Assembly (NCBI RefSeq): GCF_902769175.1
Contig: NZ_CACXNW010000008.1
Coordinates: 1 to 56,770 of the forward strand
Direction of reading: 5' to 3'
DNA from: an uncultured Methanobrevibacter sp.
GTDB lineage: Archaea; Methanobacteriota; Methanobacteria; Methanobacteriales; Methanobacteriaceae
Length of the DNA stretch: 56,770 nucleotides
The translations under genes and the position numbers were made by a program. The stretch's first letter is position 1. Each line of letters starts with the position of its first letter. A model generated the notes under the pieces. The model saw only the letters and a program-made list of their open reading frames with translations, was not told the DNA's origin and made no database searches. This document shows positions 18,765 to 27,189 of this stretch, in pieces.

Positions 18765-18891
18765 TATAAGTTCAGTGTATTTATGGCTATGCATTTATAT
18801 TAAATCTATTGCTATTATTGCATTCTGGAATTAAAATTATAAAATTTGATTTGGTAGTTTATTGAACTCTATTAATTTAAGTGGTGATTTG

Positions 18892-19155
18892 ATGAAATTT
18901 GTAATCAGACCTTACCATATGATGAGTCTTGGAGGATATATTGTAGAATATGATTTCCCTTATAGGGATTTAATCATTGTAAATGAAACCTCAGAAGACA
19001 TTAAATTTGAGATTCCAGTATCTGATGGATCTTATATTGAAGAGTATGAAAAATTAGGTCTTAAAGTTATTCCTGTCAGTGAACATGACAGCTATTTAAA
19101 TTTATATAAAAAAGCACATGCCGAGTTAGATGCTTTGAAAGCGAAATTAGATTAG
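18892..19155 (+). CDS. ehbP: energy-converting hydrogenase B subunit P
   Basis: An 87-residue soluble protein. It contains RPYHMMSLGGYIVEYDFPYRD, then short strands and an Ala/Leu-rich C-terminal helix. I recognise it by its place after ehbO in the conserved operon; no catalytic motif is visible. The correct start is the ATG at 18892, preceded by GGTGAT at ideal spacing; a TTG 30 bases upstream is in frame but has no RBS. Its role in the complex is unknown. Confidence 0.8.
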   Translation: MKFVIRPYHMMSLGGYIVEYDFPYRDLIIVNETSEDIKFEIPVSDGSYIEEYEKLGLKVIPVSEHDSYLNLYKKAHAELDALKAKLD

Positions 19156-19320
19156 TTGGGGATAATCAACATTGTTTTCCTCATAAATATAAAAAAATCG
19201 ATTATCTTCAATTAATCTATTTCCTTTTTGTTTTTTATGATTAATGAAAAAATAATATTTTTATGCAGATTTTTTTTAATATGATATTTTTATTTTTGGC
19301 AATATTATGAAGGTAATGTT

Positions 19321-19980
19321 ATGAACAGTATTTCTTTAACACTTACAACTAAAGAAGATAAAGGAGTTTTAGATGAGATAACTGATGTCCTTTCAAACCA
19401 TGGGATAAATATCTCTTATGTTCATCTTTATGTAAAGGATGATGTTGGAACTTTGAATCTTGAACTTGATAACGTGAATCAGCTTGATGAGCTTATAGAT
19501 GATTTAAAATCTAAGGACTTTATTTTAGATATTGAAATCCATGGTTCCTTAAATGATATTTTCGGTAAAAGGATTCTTATATTTGGTGGCGGAGCCCAAG
19601 TATCTCAAGTTGCAGTTGGAGCTATTACAGAAGCTGATAGGCACAATATACGTGGAGAGCGTATTAGTGTAGATACAATTCCTTTAGTTGGTGAGAAGAA
19701 TATTGCTGAAGCGGTTGATGCTGTTAACAGATTGCCTCGTGTAAATGCTCTTGTCCTTGCAGGATCTTTGATGGGTGGAAGCATAACAGAAACCGTCAGA
19801 AAACTTAAGGAAAAGCATAAGGAATTAATTGTAATTACATTAAACATGCCTGGAAGCGTTACAACTGAGGCAGATTTGATTGTCACTGATCCTATTCAAG
19901 TTGGGGTTATGGCTGTGATGGCAGTAGCAAGCACTGCTGTTTTCGATATAAAAAGATTGAAGGGCAATAATAAATTTTAG
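19321..19980 (+). CDS. ehbQ: energy-converting hydrogenase B subunit Q (ACT domain plus DUF5612-like domain)
   Basis: A 219-residue cytoplasmic protein. The first 75 residues form an ACT-type ligand-binding domain ([20 protein letters not shown], with an alternating beta-alpha pattern). The rest has a [20 protein letters not shown] nucleotide-binding-like start and an [14 protein letters not shown] block, as in the methanogen family annotated EhbQ. A regulatory or sensing role is inferred from the ACT domain; it is not a membrane or redox subunit. The ATG has a GAAGGT site. It is separated from ehbP by 165 bases, so co-transcription is probable but not certain. Confidence 0.8.
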   Translation: MNSISLTLTTKEDKGVLDEITDVLSNHGINISYVHLYVKDDVGTLNLELDNVNQLDELIDDLKSKDFILDIEIHGSLNDIFGKRILIFGGGAQVSQVAVGAITEADRHNIRGERISVDTIPLVGEKNIAEAVDAVNRLPRVNALVLAGSLMGGSITETVRKLKEKHKELIVITLNMPGSVTTEADLIVTDPIQVGVMAVMAVASTAVFDIKRLKGNNKF

Positions 19981-19982
19981 TC

Positions 19983-20093
19983 CTTTGATATGCAAATCAA
20001 TAGGGATAATGGTTTTGCCCTTTGATATGCAAATCAATAGGGAGTAATGGTTTTACCTTTTATATACAAATCAATAGATGTAATAGTTTTACT
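19983..20093. repeat. three tandem 37-bp units after ehbQ
   Basis: Units start at 19983, 20020 and 20057 with CTTT(G/T)ATAT(G/A)CAAATCAATAG. The first two are nearly identical and the third has diverged. Each has a small TTGAT...ATCAA stem. No spacers separate them, so this is not a CRISPR array. The remaining bases to the azlC start are AT-rich with no gene. Confidence 0.8.
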
Positions 20094-20274
20094 TGCTTGA
20101 TGATATATCAATTGCAATAAAATTTCCATTTATATTTTTGAATTTTTATTTCTTAACTTATTTTACATAAAATTTATTAGTATATATAACTAATATTATT
20201 TTATACTTCTATTTTTTGATATTTTTTATCAAAGATTTTTATTTCATTATTTTTATTTTATGGATGTGTTTTAA

Positions 20275-21018
20275 ATTACTAGAAAAGAAAAGTTTGTCAA
20301 TGGATTGAAGTTAGGTATACCAATTACATGTGGATATGTTCCAATGGGTATTGGATATGCCGCTTTAGCAATCAAGGCAGGTTTGACTCCATTTCAAACA
20401 GTCATAATGTCTGTTCTCATCTATGCTGGAGCTGGACAAATCATGATTGCAACCATGTTGGCTCAAGGAGCAACTCTTTTTGCAATTGTTCTCACATCTT
20501 TTGTGCTTAATTTAAGATACTTCGTAATGAATGCATGTATTTTCAATAAGGTTGAAGATGCACCCCTCCCCGTAAGGATATTGTCTTCACATCTTGCTGT
20601 AGATGAATCCTTTGCAATGTTCATGCTAATGGAGGAGTCTTCCATTTGGACTTATATTGGCCTTGCTGGATTTGCATGGGTGTCCTGGATTTTTGGAGCT
20701 ATAATTGGTGTTTTAATACTTAACTTGCTTCCTGTCATTGTTGCAAACAGTTTTAACATTTCATTATATGCTTTATTTGTAGCTCTATTGGTTCCAGCAG
20801 TTAAAGAAAGTAAGGATTTAGTCATATTGGTTATTTTAACAGCTATTTTAAACTTTATTCTACAATTATTCATTGGAAATTGGTCTTTGATAGTAGCCAC
20901 TATCTTAGGTGCAGTTGCTGGTATGTATATTGTAGATGATGAAACCATATTAGGGGAATCATATAATAAAGATGATGATTCCAAGAGCAATAGCTGCAAA
21001 ACTAAGGAGGTGCAATAA
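20275..21018 (+). CDS. azlC: AzlC family branched-chain amino acid exporter subunit
   Basis: A membrane protein of about 240 residues with the AzlC pattern: GLKLGIPITCGYVPMGIGYA near the start, then about six hydrophobic helices and NLRYFVMNACIF. With AzlD it exports branched-chain amino acids or analogues. The start is odd. The reading frame conserved in the family (TRKEKFVNGLKLG) extends upstream of the first TTG (20305) to a stop at 20272-20274. It contains no ATG/GTG/TTG before 20305, so either TTG 20305 is used with a truncated N-terminus or a rare ATT at 20275 is used, with GGATGTG upstream. The acidic C-terminus ends in the azlD RBS. Confidence 0.88.
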   Translation: MTRKEKFVNGLKLGIPITCGYVPMGIGYAALAIKAGLTPFQTVIMSVLIYAGAGQIMIATMLAQGATLFAIVLTSFVLNLRYFVMNACIFNKVEDAPLPVRILSSHLAVDESFAMFMLMEESSIWTYIGLAGFAWVSWIFGAIIGVLILNLLPVIVANSFNISLYALFVALLVPAVKESKDLVILVILTAILNFILQLFIGNWSLIVATILGAVAGMYIVDDETILGESYNKDDDSKSNSCKTKEVQ

Positions 21019-21335
21019 TGGATATCAATCTAATGATTATTCTTTGTGCACTTGTCACTTTCATTCCAATGGTAATTCCTGCAATCTTTGTGGAAAGACT
21101 TAACTTCTCAACAAAGGTTGAGAAATTCTTAAATCTTATTCCATACACTGCACTTGCTGCATTGATCTGTCCTGGAGTTCTTACTGTAGACCCTAATTTA
21201 TGGTACATTGGATTGATTGGTGCTATAATTGCAGGAGGATTAGCTTGGAAAAAGGTGCATCTTGGAGCTATTGTTATTTTAACTGTAATTGTTTTGATTG
21301 CAGTTTATTCAATTGTGCCTATGTTTCCAATTTAA
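21018..21335 (+). CDS. azlD: AzlD family branched-chain amino acid transport subunit
   Basis: A 105-residue membrane protein with four hydrophobic segments, the small partner of AzlC. The start overlaps the azlC stop (TAATG) and has AAGGAGGTG at ideal distance. The family features are the Pro-rich first helix end (VTFIPMVIPAIF) and FLNLIPYTALAALICPG. Together the pair should form a complete exporter. Confidence 0.9.
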   Translation: MDINLMIILCALVTFIPMVIPAIFVERLNFSTKVEKFLNLIPYTALAALICPGVLTVDPNLWYIGLIGAIIAGGLAWKKVHLGAIVILTVIVLIAVYSIVPMFPI

Positions 21336-21472
21336 TGATTTTTTAATTTTTTTGCTTTACTTTAGAATTTATCTAAGATAAATTCTTGTTTCTTATTTTA
21401 ATTATTCTTGTTTTCCCTATTTTTATTCAACCTATTCTTATTTTACTTATTCTTCTTTTGCCTATTCTTTTT

Positions 21473-22436
21473 TTAGCTATTGTCACACAGCTCTTTGTAT
21501 TCACAGTTTTTACATTTCTTTAAGTTGGTTTTAACATTAGGAATCTCACCATCTTCAATGATTTTGTTGATATGTGTTAGGACCTTAAAAAAGCTTTTTT
21601 CTTGCATCTGTATCTATTATCACTGCCCTACGTTCATTGATTTTTAGGTAATCCACATATCCAACTGTAACATATGTATTGAATTCCTGTTCTATTAGCA
21701 ATCCATTTGCAATAACTTCCATTAGATCTCCATCCCATACTCCCTTAATTGGGGGATTTGATGGCTTTAGGGATATTGGGAAATAATTGCCGTTTTCCAC
21801 TTCTATCTTATCTATGACTCCAATGAGGTCAAGTCCTAAATCCCTTATCAGATAATTATACATGCAGCTTGGGAAAAACAGTCCCTGCACTTCATCTCCA
21901 TTCTTATCAAGAATTTTCATTGCTTGTGAAACTTTTAGAGAAAGTATCTTCAGATTAAGGTTTATTTCATTAATCAATTCCCTTTTCAATTCATCTATTT
22001 TCTCATCTTCATCTTCATCTTCTTCATTGCTTTCTTCTTTGAGCTCTTTTTCCTTAAGCTTGCTTATTTTTTCCTGGTCAATAAATTCTATCTCATCATC
22101 GCTTTTAAGATTATTGGATTCCTCATTTTCTTCTTTAATTTCCTCTTCCTCATTTTTCTTATTCTTTTTCTTTTCGTTTATCTCTTCAATAATGTCAAAG
22201 GTTGTTTTTATCTGATTGTTTATTCCTATTGCAAGTCTTTTTTTAACTTCTCCTTCATTCATGTCCTTTTTGATATGCCTAAGGTTTTTATGAAGAAGGT
22301 CTTGAATATCTAATCTAAGGTCTTTCAAGGTTTTTGATACAAAGTAATCCTCTTCAGTCTCTTCATCGATATTGCTTTGGAAATATAATTTCAAAGGACA
22401 AAACATATAGCTTTTGATTGTTGATACGCTTATCAT
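21473..22436 (-). pseudogene. Cas4/Dna2-like (RecB-fold) nuclease-family gene, frameshifted, with an acidic insert
   Basis: The frame starts at ATG 22436 (AGGAG 8-9 bases upstream) with SVSTIKSYMFCPLKLYF, the Cas4 N-terminus carrying the first Cys. GVIDKIEVENGNYFPISLK matches motifs II and III. The frame closes at 21585, but in the next frame it continues KVLTHINKIIEDGEIPNVK and ends CKNCEYKELC, the Cas4 C-terminal Cys cluster. The break is at a run of six A (plus-strand T 21595-21600). About 90 residues in the middle (near residues 85-170) are a Glu/Lys-rich insert not seen in typical Cas4. The ExK motif reads ISLK, so the acid appears lost. No CRISPR or other cas gene is present. It is either a decayed gene or a sequencing indel in a divergent solo Cas4. 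Confidence 0.7.
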
Positions 22437-23211
22437 TTTTTTAACTCCTGCTATTTTTAAAATTTCTCTCATCATTGAAAATAAATTTTTTTAAAAATAA
22501 TTTATTTTTAATCAGTAATTATTCTTTATTTTTCATATAATAAATAGTATGCAGTTATTTTTAATTATAATTTATTTAAATAATTTTATTTTCTAATTTA
22601 ATTAATAATTATCAGTTTTTTTGAATATCACTGATTTATATGAATTTTATGATTGCCTTGTAAAAGTGATTTTATTTTGAAATTTTAAAAAGATTCTGTA
22701 AAAAGAGTAAATTGATTTTTGACTAAAAAAATTCATATGGTTTTCTTCAAAAAACACTTGATTAAAATGGTATTTTTTAGTTTTTCTTTCATTATTTTAA
22801 TCAAATTTTTAAAATTAGGAAAGATTTGTTAAAAAAATAATTTTTACTATAAGCGAATTAATTAAAAATAGTAAACTATTGTTTTTATAATATTGAAAAT
22901 CAAAAGAGGGGGGATTGTTTATTGGCCTAATTGCAAGGAAATTTTTAAAAAATTGAAAAAAAAAGAAAATTATAAAATCCAGTTATATTGGACTTTCTCT
23001 TTTTCTATTATTTATGAATTACTGTAAAATTAGTCAATCCATAATTATGTATATGTGAATACTTTAGAAATATTATTGGTTTTTCTTATTAATCACTAAG
23101 CTTTTTTGATTATCTTAAAATCACAGTTGTGTTTTTGTACAATTTCGCATTATGAAAATCTTTTTAATTTTTGAAATTTAACTATCTATTGTAAAAATAA
23201 TCAGTGATTTT
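22437..23211. other. long AT-rich intergenic region with an AAGAGGGGGGATTG element
   Basis: No substantial gene is seen. At 22889-22940 there is TATTGAAAATCAAAAGAGG followed by GGGGATTGTTTATTGG; the TTG at 22915 opens a 13-codon frame behind a very strong RBS-like G run. A similar element occurs near 24167. A weak stem (CCAG..TTGG) and T-rich sequence lie around 22978-23010. This could be a leader peptide or small RNA, or chance. Confidence 0.35.
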
Positions 23212-23797
23212 ATGGATATTGAATATATTAAGGAGAATTATCGATTCGAAACACTTGGTCTGAAACATGATTTATCTGATTTTAAGTGTGCATCAGATGA
23301 TTTAAATGATTTCTTAAAAAAATGATGCATTATCCCAGCAAAATAGCAAATTAAACATAACAAAACTAGTAATGTGTGATGATGAAGTTGTGGCTTATGT
23401 TTCTCTATTAACAGACACTATACTTTTAAAGGATATTCGTGATGAAGATATTAAACAGGATATTAAAGGCCAATTATACTTAAGTTCAAAAAAGAGAAAA
23501 CTTCCTGCAATTAAAATTGGCCGTTTGGCTGTGGATGAGAGATATTCTGGGAAAGGATTGGGATCAGAAATATTGATGAGTGTCCTATTCAATATTAAAA
23601 ACATTGCTGAAAATAGTGTGGGATTGAGATTTGTTACAGTGGAGGGTTATGCAACAGCATATAATTTTTATGCAAATCATAATTTCATTAATCTAAAAAA
23701 AGATGATGAAAAGTTAAAAGAAAAATTAGATATCATAATAGAACGAAATCCTGAAGAGACATTCTATTTATATTTGGATTTAAGAGTTCTAGAATGA
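23212..23797 (+). pseudogene. GNAT acetyltransferase with an internal frameshift
   Basis: ATG 23212 (GTGAT site) opens a 37-codon frame ending at 23325. In the next frame the sequence continues without loss: FLKNDALSQQN, then a GNAT core with IKIGRLAVDERYSGKGLGSEIL (acetyl-CoA pyrophosphate loop) and a C-terminal EGYATAYNFYANHNF. Removing one A from the run of seven at 23316-23322 restores one frame of about 195 codons. This FLxNDAxxQQ subfamily includes acetyltransferase toxins and stress enzymes. The 3' end overlaps the small minus-strand gene by 9 bases. It is either a true pseudogene or a homopolymer miscall. Confidence 0.8.
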
Positions 23798-23929
23798 TAC
23801 CTTTCTGGAGGCATCATACCTCTTTTTAAATTCTTTATCTTTTTCGGTAAGAGGTTCAACCATTTTGTTTAAAAAATCAGATGCTTCTTTGCCATATAAT
23901 GTAGGAGTATCTCCAATTGGTTTTGCCAT
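23789..23929 (-). CDS. small protein, 46 residues, convergent with the GNAT gene
   Basis: A 47-codon frame (with stop) starts at ATG 23929 behind an excellent AGAGGTGA site 5 bases away. The product begins MAKPIGDTPTLYGKEASDFL and is charged and helical, ending RYDASRKVSF. It is soluble and has the size of small antitoxin-like proteins. I recall similar short archaeal proteins beginning KPIGDTP but cannot assign a function. Its last 9 bases overlap the end of the acetyltransferase gene on the opposite strand. The strong RBS and non-hydrophobic, non-repetitive sequence make it likely a real gene. Confidence 0.6.
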   Translation of the reverse strand: MAKPIGDTPTLYGKEASDFLNKMVEPLTEKDKEFKKRYDASRKVSF

Positions 23930-24357
23930 GTTTTTCACCTCTTTTAATTAGTACAGTTAGTATATCTCTTATTATTTAAATAACTATGGTTTTAATGAGT
24001 TATAAGTGGTTTACTATTTATAAAATAATCTATTTCACTTATTCAGTTATTTATAATTTTTTTCTTATGATGTTCTAAATAGGACTTTCTTTTTACTTGT
24101 CCTGTTTGTTTTAAACACCTAATATGATGATAAATTAGAAAAATTAATTAAAAATTTCTCATTATTGAAAAATATTGAAAAAGAGGGGATTGTCCTTGGA
24201 TGAAATAGAATCTTCACTTAAATAGTGACTCTACTTCTATTTTATTGCTACATGTCATAAAATGAAAAAATTCAGGCAATACTTATAATTAGAAGTATTG
24301 CAGTTATTTTTCTTTTTTCTCATTGATTTTTGATACTCAAGATTCTCTTAATTTATT
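23930..24357. other. intergenic region with candidate small RNA (24150-24320)
   Basis: No protein gene is seen except an 11-codon frame (24190-24225) behind AAGAGGGGA. A TATTGAAAA...AGAGGGGATTGT element (24167-24192) resembles one at 22889. It is followed by a paired region AAATAGAA...TTCTATTT (24204-24243). It then ends in a perfect 9-bp hairpin GCAATACTT/AAGTATTGC (24276-24301) with a T-rich tail. The order suggests a short structured transcript. Confidence 0.4.
24276..24316 (+). terminator. strong hairpin and T-rich tail without a plus-strand gene upstream
   Basis: A perfect 9-bp stem GCAATACTT / AAGTATTGC with an 8-base loop is followed by AGTTATTTTTCTTTTTTC. There is no plus-strand protein gene immediately before it. 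It could end a small RNA, or in the other direction serve the minus-strand nucleotidyltransferase gene that ends at 24358. Confidence 0.55.
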
Positions 24358-25476
24358 TTAATTTTTTACAGGAGATTCTCTTAATTTAATATATTCATTT
24401 AAAGATTCTCTTGTAGTTCCAACGAGAATTCTGTATTTTTCAAACTCTCCATTTTTAAGAACCTTTTCTATTTTTCCTCTTGCAACCACTTCTTCTCCAT
24501 CAACCACTTCTCCAGCATAGGTATGTGTTAATGAAGCGAGCTCTGTGATTTCAATATCTGACCCTTCAAGGATTTCAACATCTTCTATAGTGTATACTGC
24601 AGGATTGTCAAAAGCTCCTAAAGCGCTCTTGATTGTACAGTTTACCTTTGCAAATCCTTCTGGTTCGTAGACAGTGTCTCCCCAAGTTCCTTCAATCTCA
24701 TCATAGTTTCTGGTTGCTAAAATGTCAAATAATGTTTCTCTGATAAGTCCTCTATTGCTTTTACGTTCTTCGTACCAAGCAAATTCCTCTTTTGTCAAGG
24801 CGCCATCCTTGATTCTCTTATCATATACGAAGTCCCAAAAATCATCATTGATTCTATTAAGGGTGATTGATTTATTCAATTCGTCAATGAAAACAGGCTT
24901 ATCTTTGTTGTCTTTGTATGCCTTGATTGCATTTCTATGGTTTTCAAGGCCGTAAACTACAAAGTCAAGATCTGAAGTTCCTGCCTTTTGAAGTCCAGGC
25001 AATATGGAACCTGAGATTCCAAGGTCATTGTAGTCAATCCCTGCTACATAATGGAAAAAGTCTGACAAATCAAAGAGTTTGCTTAACAGCTCTTCCTTAT
25101 AGTCCAATTCTTCTCCAGCAGCTACTTTTTCATTGATTTCTTTGTAATATGTTTCTCTAAGGTCTAATAATCTTTCTTCTGGTTTGATGATTTTTTCAAC
25201 CTTATCTATAGGAACACCCATCATTTCAACGTTTGTAACGTCACAGAAGTATAAGTAGTCTGGATGGTTTTCTCTTAAATAGGCATAAGCTTCTTCAGAT
25301 CCTACTTTAGAATATCTGATTCCATCCTTCTGTCTGTCTCCATTTTCATCTGGAATGTATCTTAAAAAGCAGATGATCCTATCTTCAGGATGAATGTAAT
25401 TGGTTGAAGTAAATAATAATCCATCTGTACTTATAATGAAATCTCTTGTTCTTACGGCTTTTTTAATTTTGTCCAT
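24358..25476 (-). CDS. archaeal nucleotidyltransferase-fold protein (COG1665-like)
   Basis: A 372-residue cytoplasmic protein. The middle holds the polymerase-beta nucleotidyltransferase pattern GISGSILPGLQKAGTSDLDF (about 150-170), with the Gly-Ser helix start and the DxD metal ligands SDLDF. The N-terminal part (RTRDFIISTDGLLFTSTNYI) and a C-terminal beta-rich part (VNCTIKSALGAFDNPAVY) are conserved in methanogen proteins of this size annotated as predicted nucleotidyltransferases. The substrate is unknown. The single ATG start is preceded by AT-rich sequence with only a weak site. Downstream lies the candidate small-RNA hairpin. Confidence 0.8.
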   Translation of the reverse strand: MDKIKKAVRTRDFIISTDGLLFTSTNYIHPEDRIICFLRYIPDENGDRQKDGIRYSKVGSEEAYAYLRENHPDYLYFCDVTNVEMMGVPIDKVEKIIKPEERLLDLRETYYKEINEKVAAGEELDYKEELLSKLFDLSDFFHYVAGIDYNDLGISGSILPGLQKAGTSDLDFVVYGLENHRNAIKAYKDNKDKPVFIDELNKSITLNRINDDFWDFVYDKRIKDGALTKEEFAWYEERKSNRGLIRETLFDILATRNYDEIEGTWGDTVYEPEGFAKVNCTIKSALGAFDNPAVYTIEDVEILEGSDIEITELASLTHTYAGEVVDGEEVVARGKIEKVLKNGEFEKYRILVGTTRESLNEYIKLRESPVKN

Positions 25477-26181
25477 TTGAATCCCTTAATTTATAATGTT
25501 TGATAAATTTGATTTAAAAATATTTTTCAAAATCTTAAAGTATATTTATTAATATTTATTAATGCTTTTAATATTAATTATATTTATTATGTAATCTCAT
25601 TATTAATATAATTTTAATTTTCTAATTTTTCCAATGATTTTAAAGTAGCTTATTTTTTAATTTACTATTTTTTCCAATGATTTTAAAGTTAGCTTATTTT
25701 TTAATTTACTATTTTTTGCAATGATTTTAAAAATAACACTTATTTTTTTTTAAAAAAATTTTTAGGTATTTCAAAAATAAATCGATAAGAATATTAACTA
25801 TCACAACCTAACTTATATTGTAGTTAGTTCTATGTCATTTTTTTAAATTTTTAATTTAAATTTCTAGAGGGTTTTTCTTTATGAAAAGCTTGAATGATAG
25901 AATTAATGATATATAAGAACTTCCCACAAATCCATAATTTCAAAAATAAATTATGAATCGATTATTGCTGTAATATCTAAATTATAGGCTTTATTTCTAT
26001 ATTATTGAATTGGATGTGAACCATAGTCCTTTAATTTTATTGAAATCCTATTTTTCAATGAATTGATTAAATGTATGATTTGTCATTTGGTCAATAATAT
26101 TTCCCAGAGTTCTGTATATGATCATTATGGTAGGATTTGTAATTTAGACCTGGAAGAATTATTAAATCCGGAGGTGTCGAT
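25477..26181. other. intergenic region with tandem repeats and a small palindrome
   Basis: Apart from three tandem repeats (25627-25740) I see no gene. A stem CATAATTT/AAATTATG lies at about 25933-25955. Just before the next gene, GGAGGTG at 26170-26176 is its ribosome site. Confidence 0.5.
25627..25740. repeat. three tandem copies, 43-44 bp, upstream of the nucleotidyltransferase gene
   Basis: The core (C/G)CAATGATTTTAAA recurs at about 25631, 25674 and 25718, each followed by AGCTTATTTTTTAATTTACT or a degenerate form. They lie upstream of the minus-strand gene's start. Confidence 0.75.
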
Positions 26182-26931
26182 ATGAAAGACAAAAACACTA
26201 AAAACTTGAGAAAATCTATGAATCGTGGTTCTCAAGTCCATTAAGGAAGCTGCTGAAATGATGATAGAACATGAATTCAGAAGATTACCAGTAACTCATC
26301 CTGGCTCAAATAAACTTTTGGGTATTGTAACTGCTATGGATATTCTTGACTTCCTTGGAGGAGGAAGTAAATTTGACATAATAGAAAAGAAACACAATGA
26401 CAATTTCTTGGCAGCAATCAATGAACCTGTTAAGGAAATCATGACAAGAGATGTATTTTCTATTACTCCTAAATATTCTATTAGAGAAAGTGTCGATTTA
26501 ATGACCGAAAAAGGTATTGGATCTTTACCTATTGTAGATAAAGAAGAAAAATTAGTGGGAATAGTCACTGAAAGAGATTTCGCTTTAGCACTTGCAGGTT
26601 CCTTAACTGATGAAACTGTAGGTGATATCATGATTAAAGACGTTATTACTACCACTCCTGGAACTCCTATTGAAAGCTGTTCCAAAATTATGGTTAGAAA
26701 TAACTTAAGAAGAATTCCTGTAGTTGAAGAAGAAGAATTAATAGGAATTGTAACTTCAACTGATATCTTAAGATTCTTTGGTGATAAAGAAATGTTTGCT
26801 TCTATGACCTCTAATAGTGGTTTAGATGTTTTAAAAAGAAAAATTTCTGAAGTGTTCCTGTAGTTGATGATGGTCAACTTGTAGGAATTGTCACTGAAAG
26901 GGATATTTTAAATATTGTACTTAAACTTTAA
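26182..26931 (+). pseudogene. CBS-domain protein gene with two internal deletions
   Basis: Three pieces of one gene lie in order in different frames. Piece 1: ATG 26182 (GGAGGTG site), MKDKNTKNLRKSMNRGS, ends at 26244. Piece 2: from about 26230 to 26863, starting SIKEAAEMMIEHEFRRLPVT; three CBS-type blocks each end with LxGIVT. Piece 3: 26854-26931, VPVVDDGQLVGIVTERDIL. Compared with intact methanogen proteins of this type, about 30 residues are missing between NRGS and SIKEAAEMM, and the first half of the last CBS domain is missing. Both losses break the frame. Intact relatives are predicted to sense adenine nucleotides. A clear terminator hairpin follows. Confidence 0.75.
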
Positions 26932-26960
26932 GTCTTTTAAGATTTGATTTTTAAGGATTT

Positions 26961-26990
26961 AAGATTAATTTTTTAATTAATCTTTTTATT
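26961..26990 (+). terminator. terminator after the CBS pseudogene
   Basis: A perfect 10-bp stem AAGATTAATT / AATTAATCTT with a four-T loop is followed by TTTATTATT. A second perfect inverted repeat, GATTCCC/GGGAATC (26994-27014), follows it and may be part of the next gene's control region. Confidence 0.7.
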
Positions 26991-27189
26991 ATTGATTCCC
27001 TATTTCAGGGAATCTGGTAGCTATTGTTGAACTTTAAGAGATAGCTATTGGTAGGTAAATAGTTTATTCTGTGATAGATACGCTATAAGATAAATCTGAT
27101 TATCTGATTGGTTTCAATCGAATCTGATTGGATGATTAATTAATTTAATTCTAATAGCTATTTCATTGTATTTTATCGTTGGTGAAAGT

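Noticed and set aside
19983..20093. Three 37-bp direct repeats, CRISPR-like in length
   Set aside because: The units are directly adjacent with no spacers, diverge from each other, and no adaptation or interference genes are near. They fit the local tandem-duplication pattern.
21473..22436. Cas4-like gene as sign of a CRISPR-Cas locus
   Set aside because: No repeat-spacer array and no other cas gene was seen anywhere in the window, and the gene itself looks impaired.
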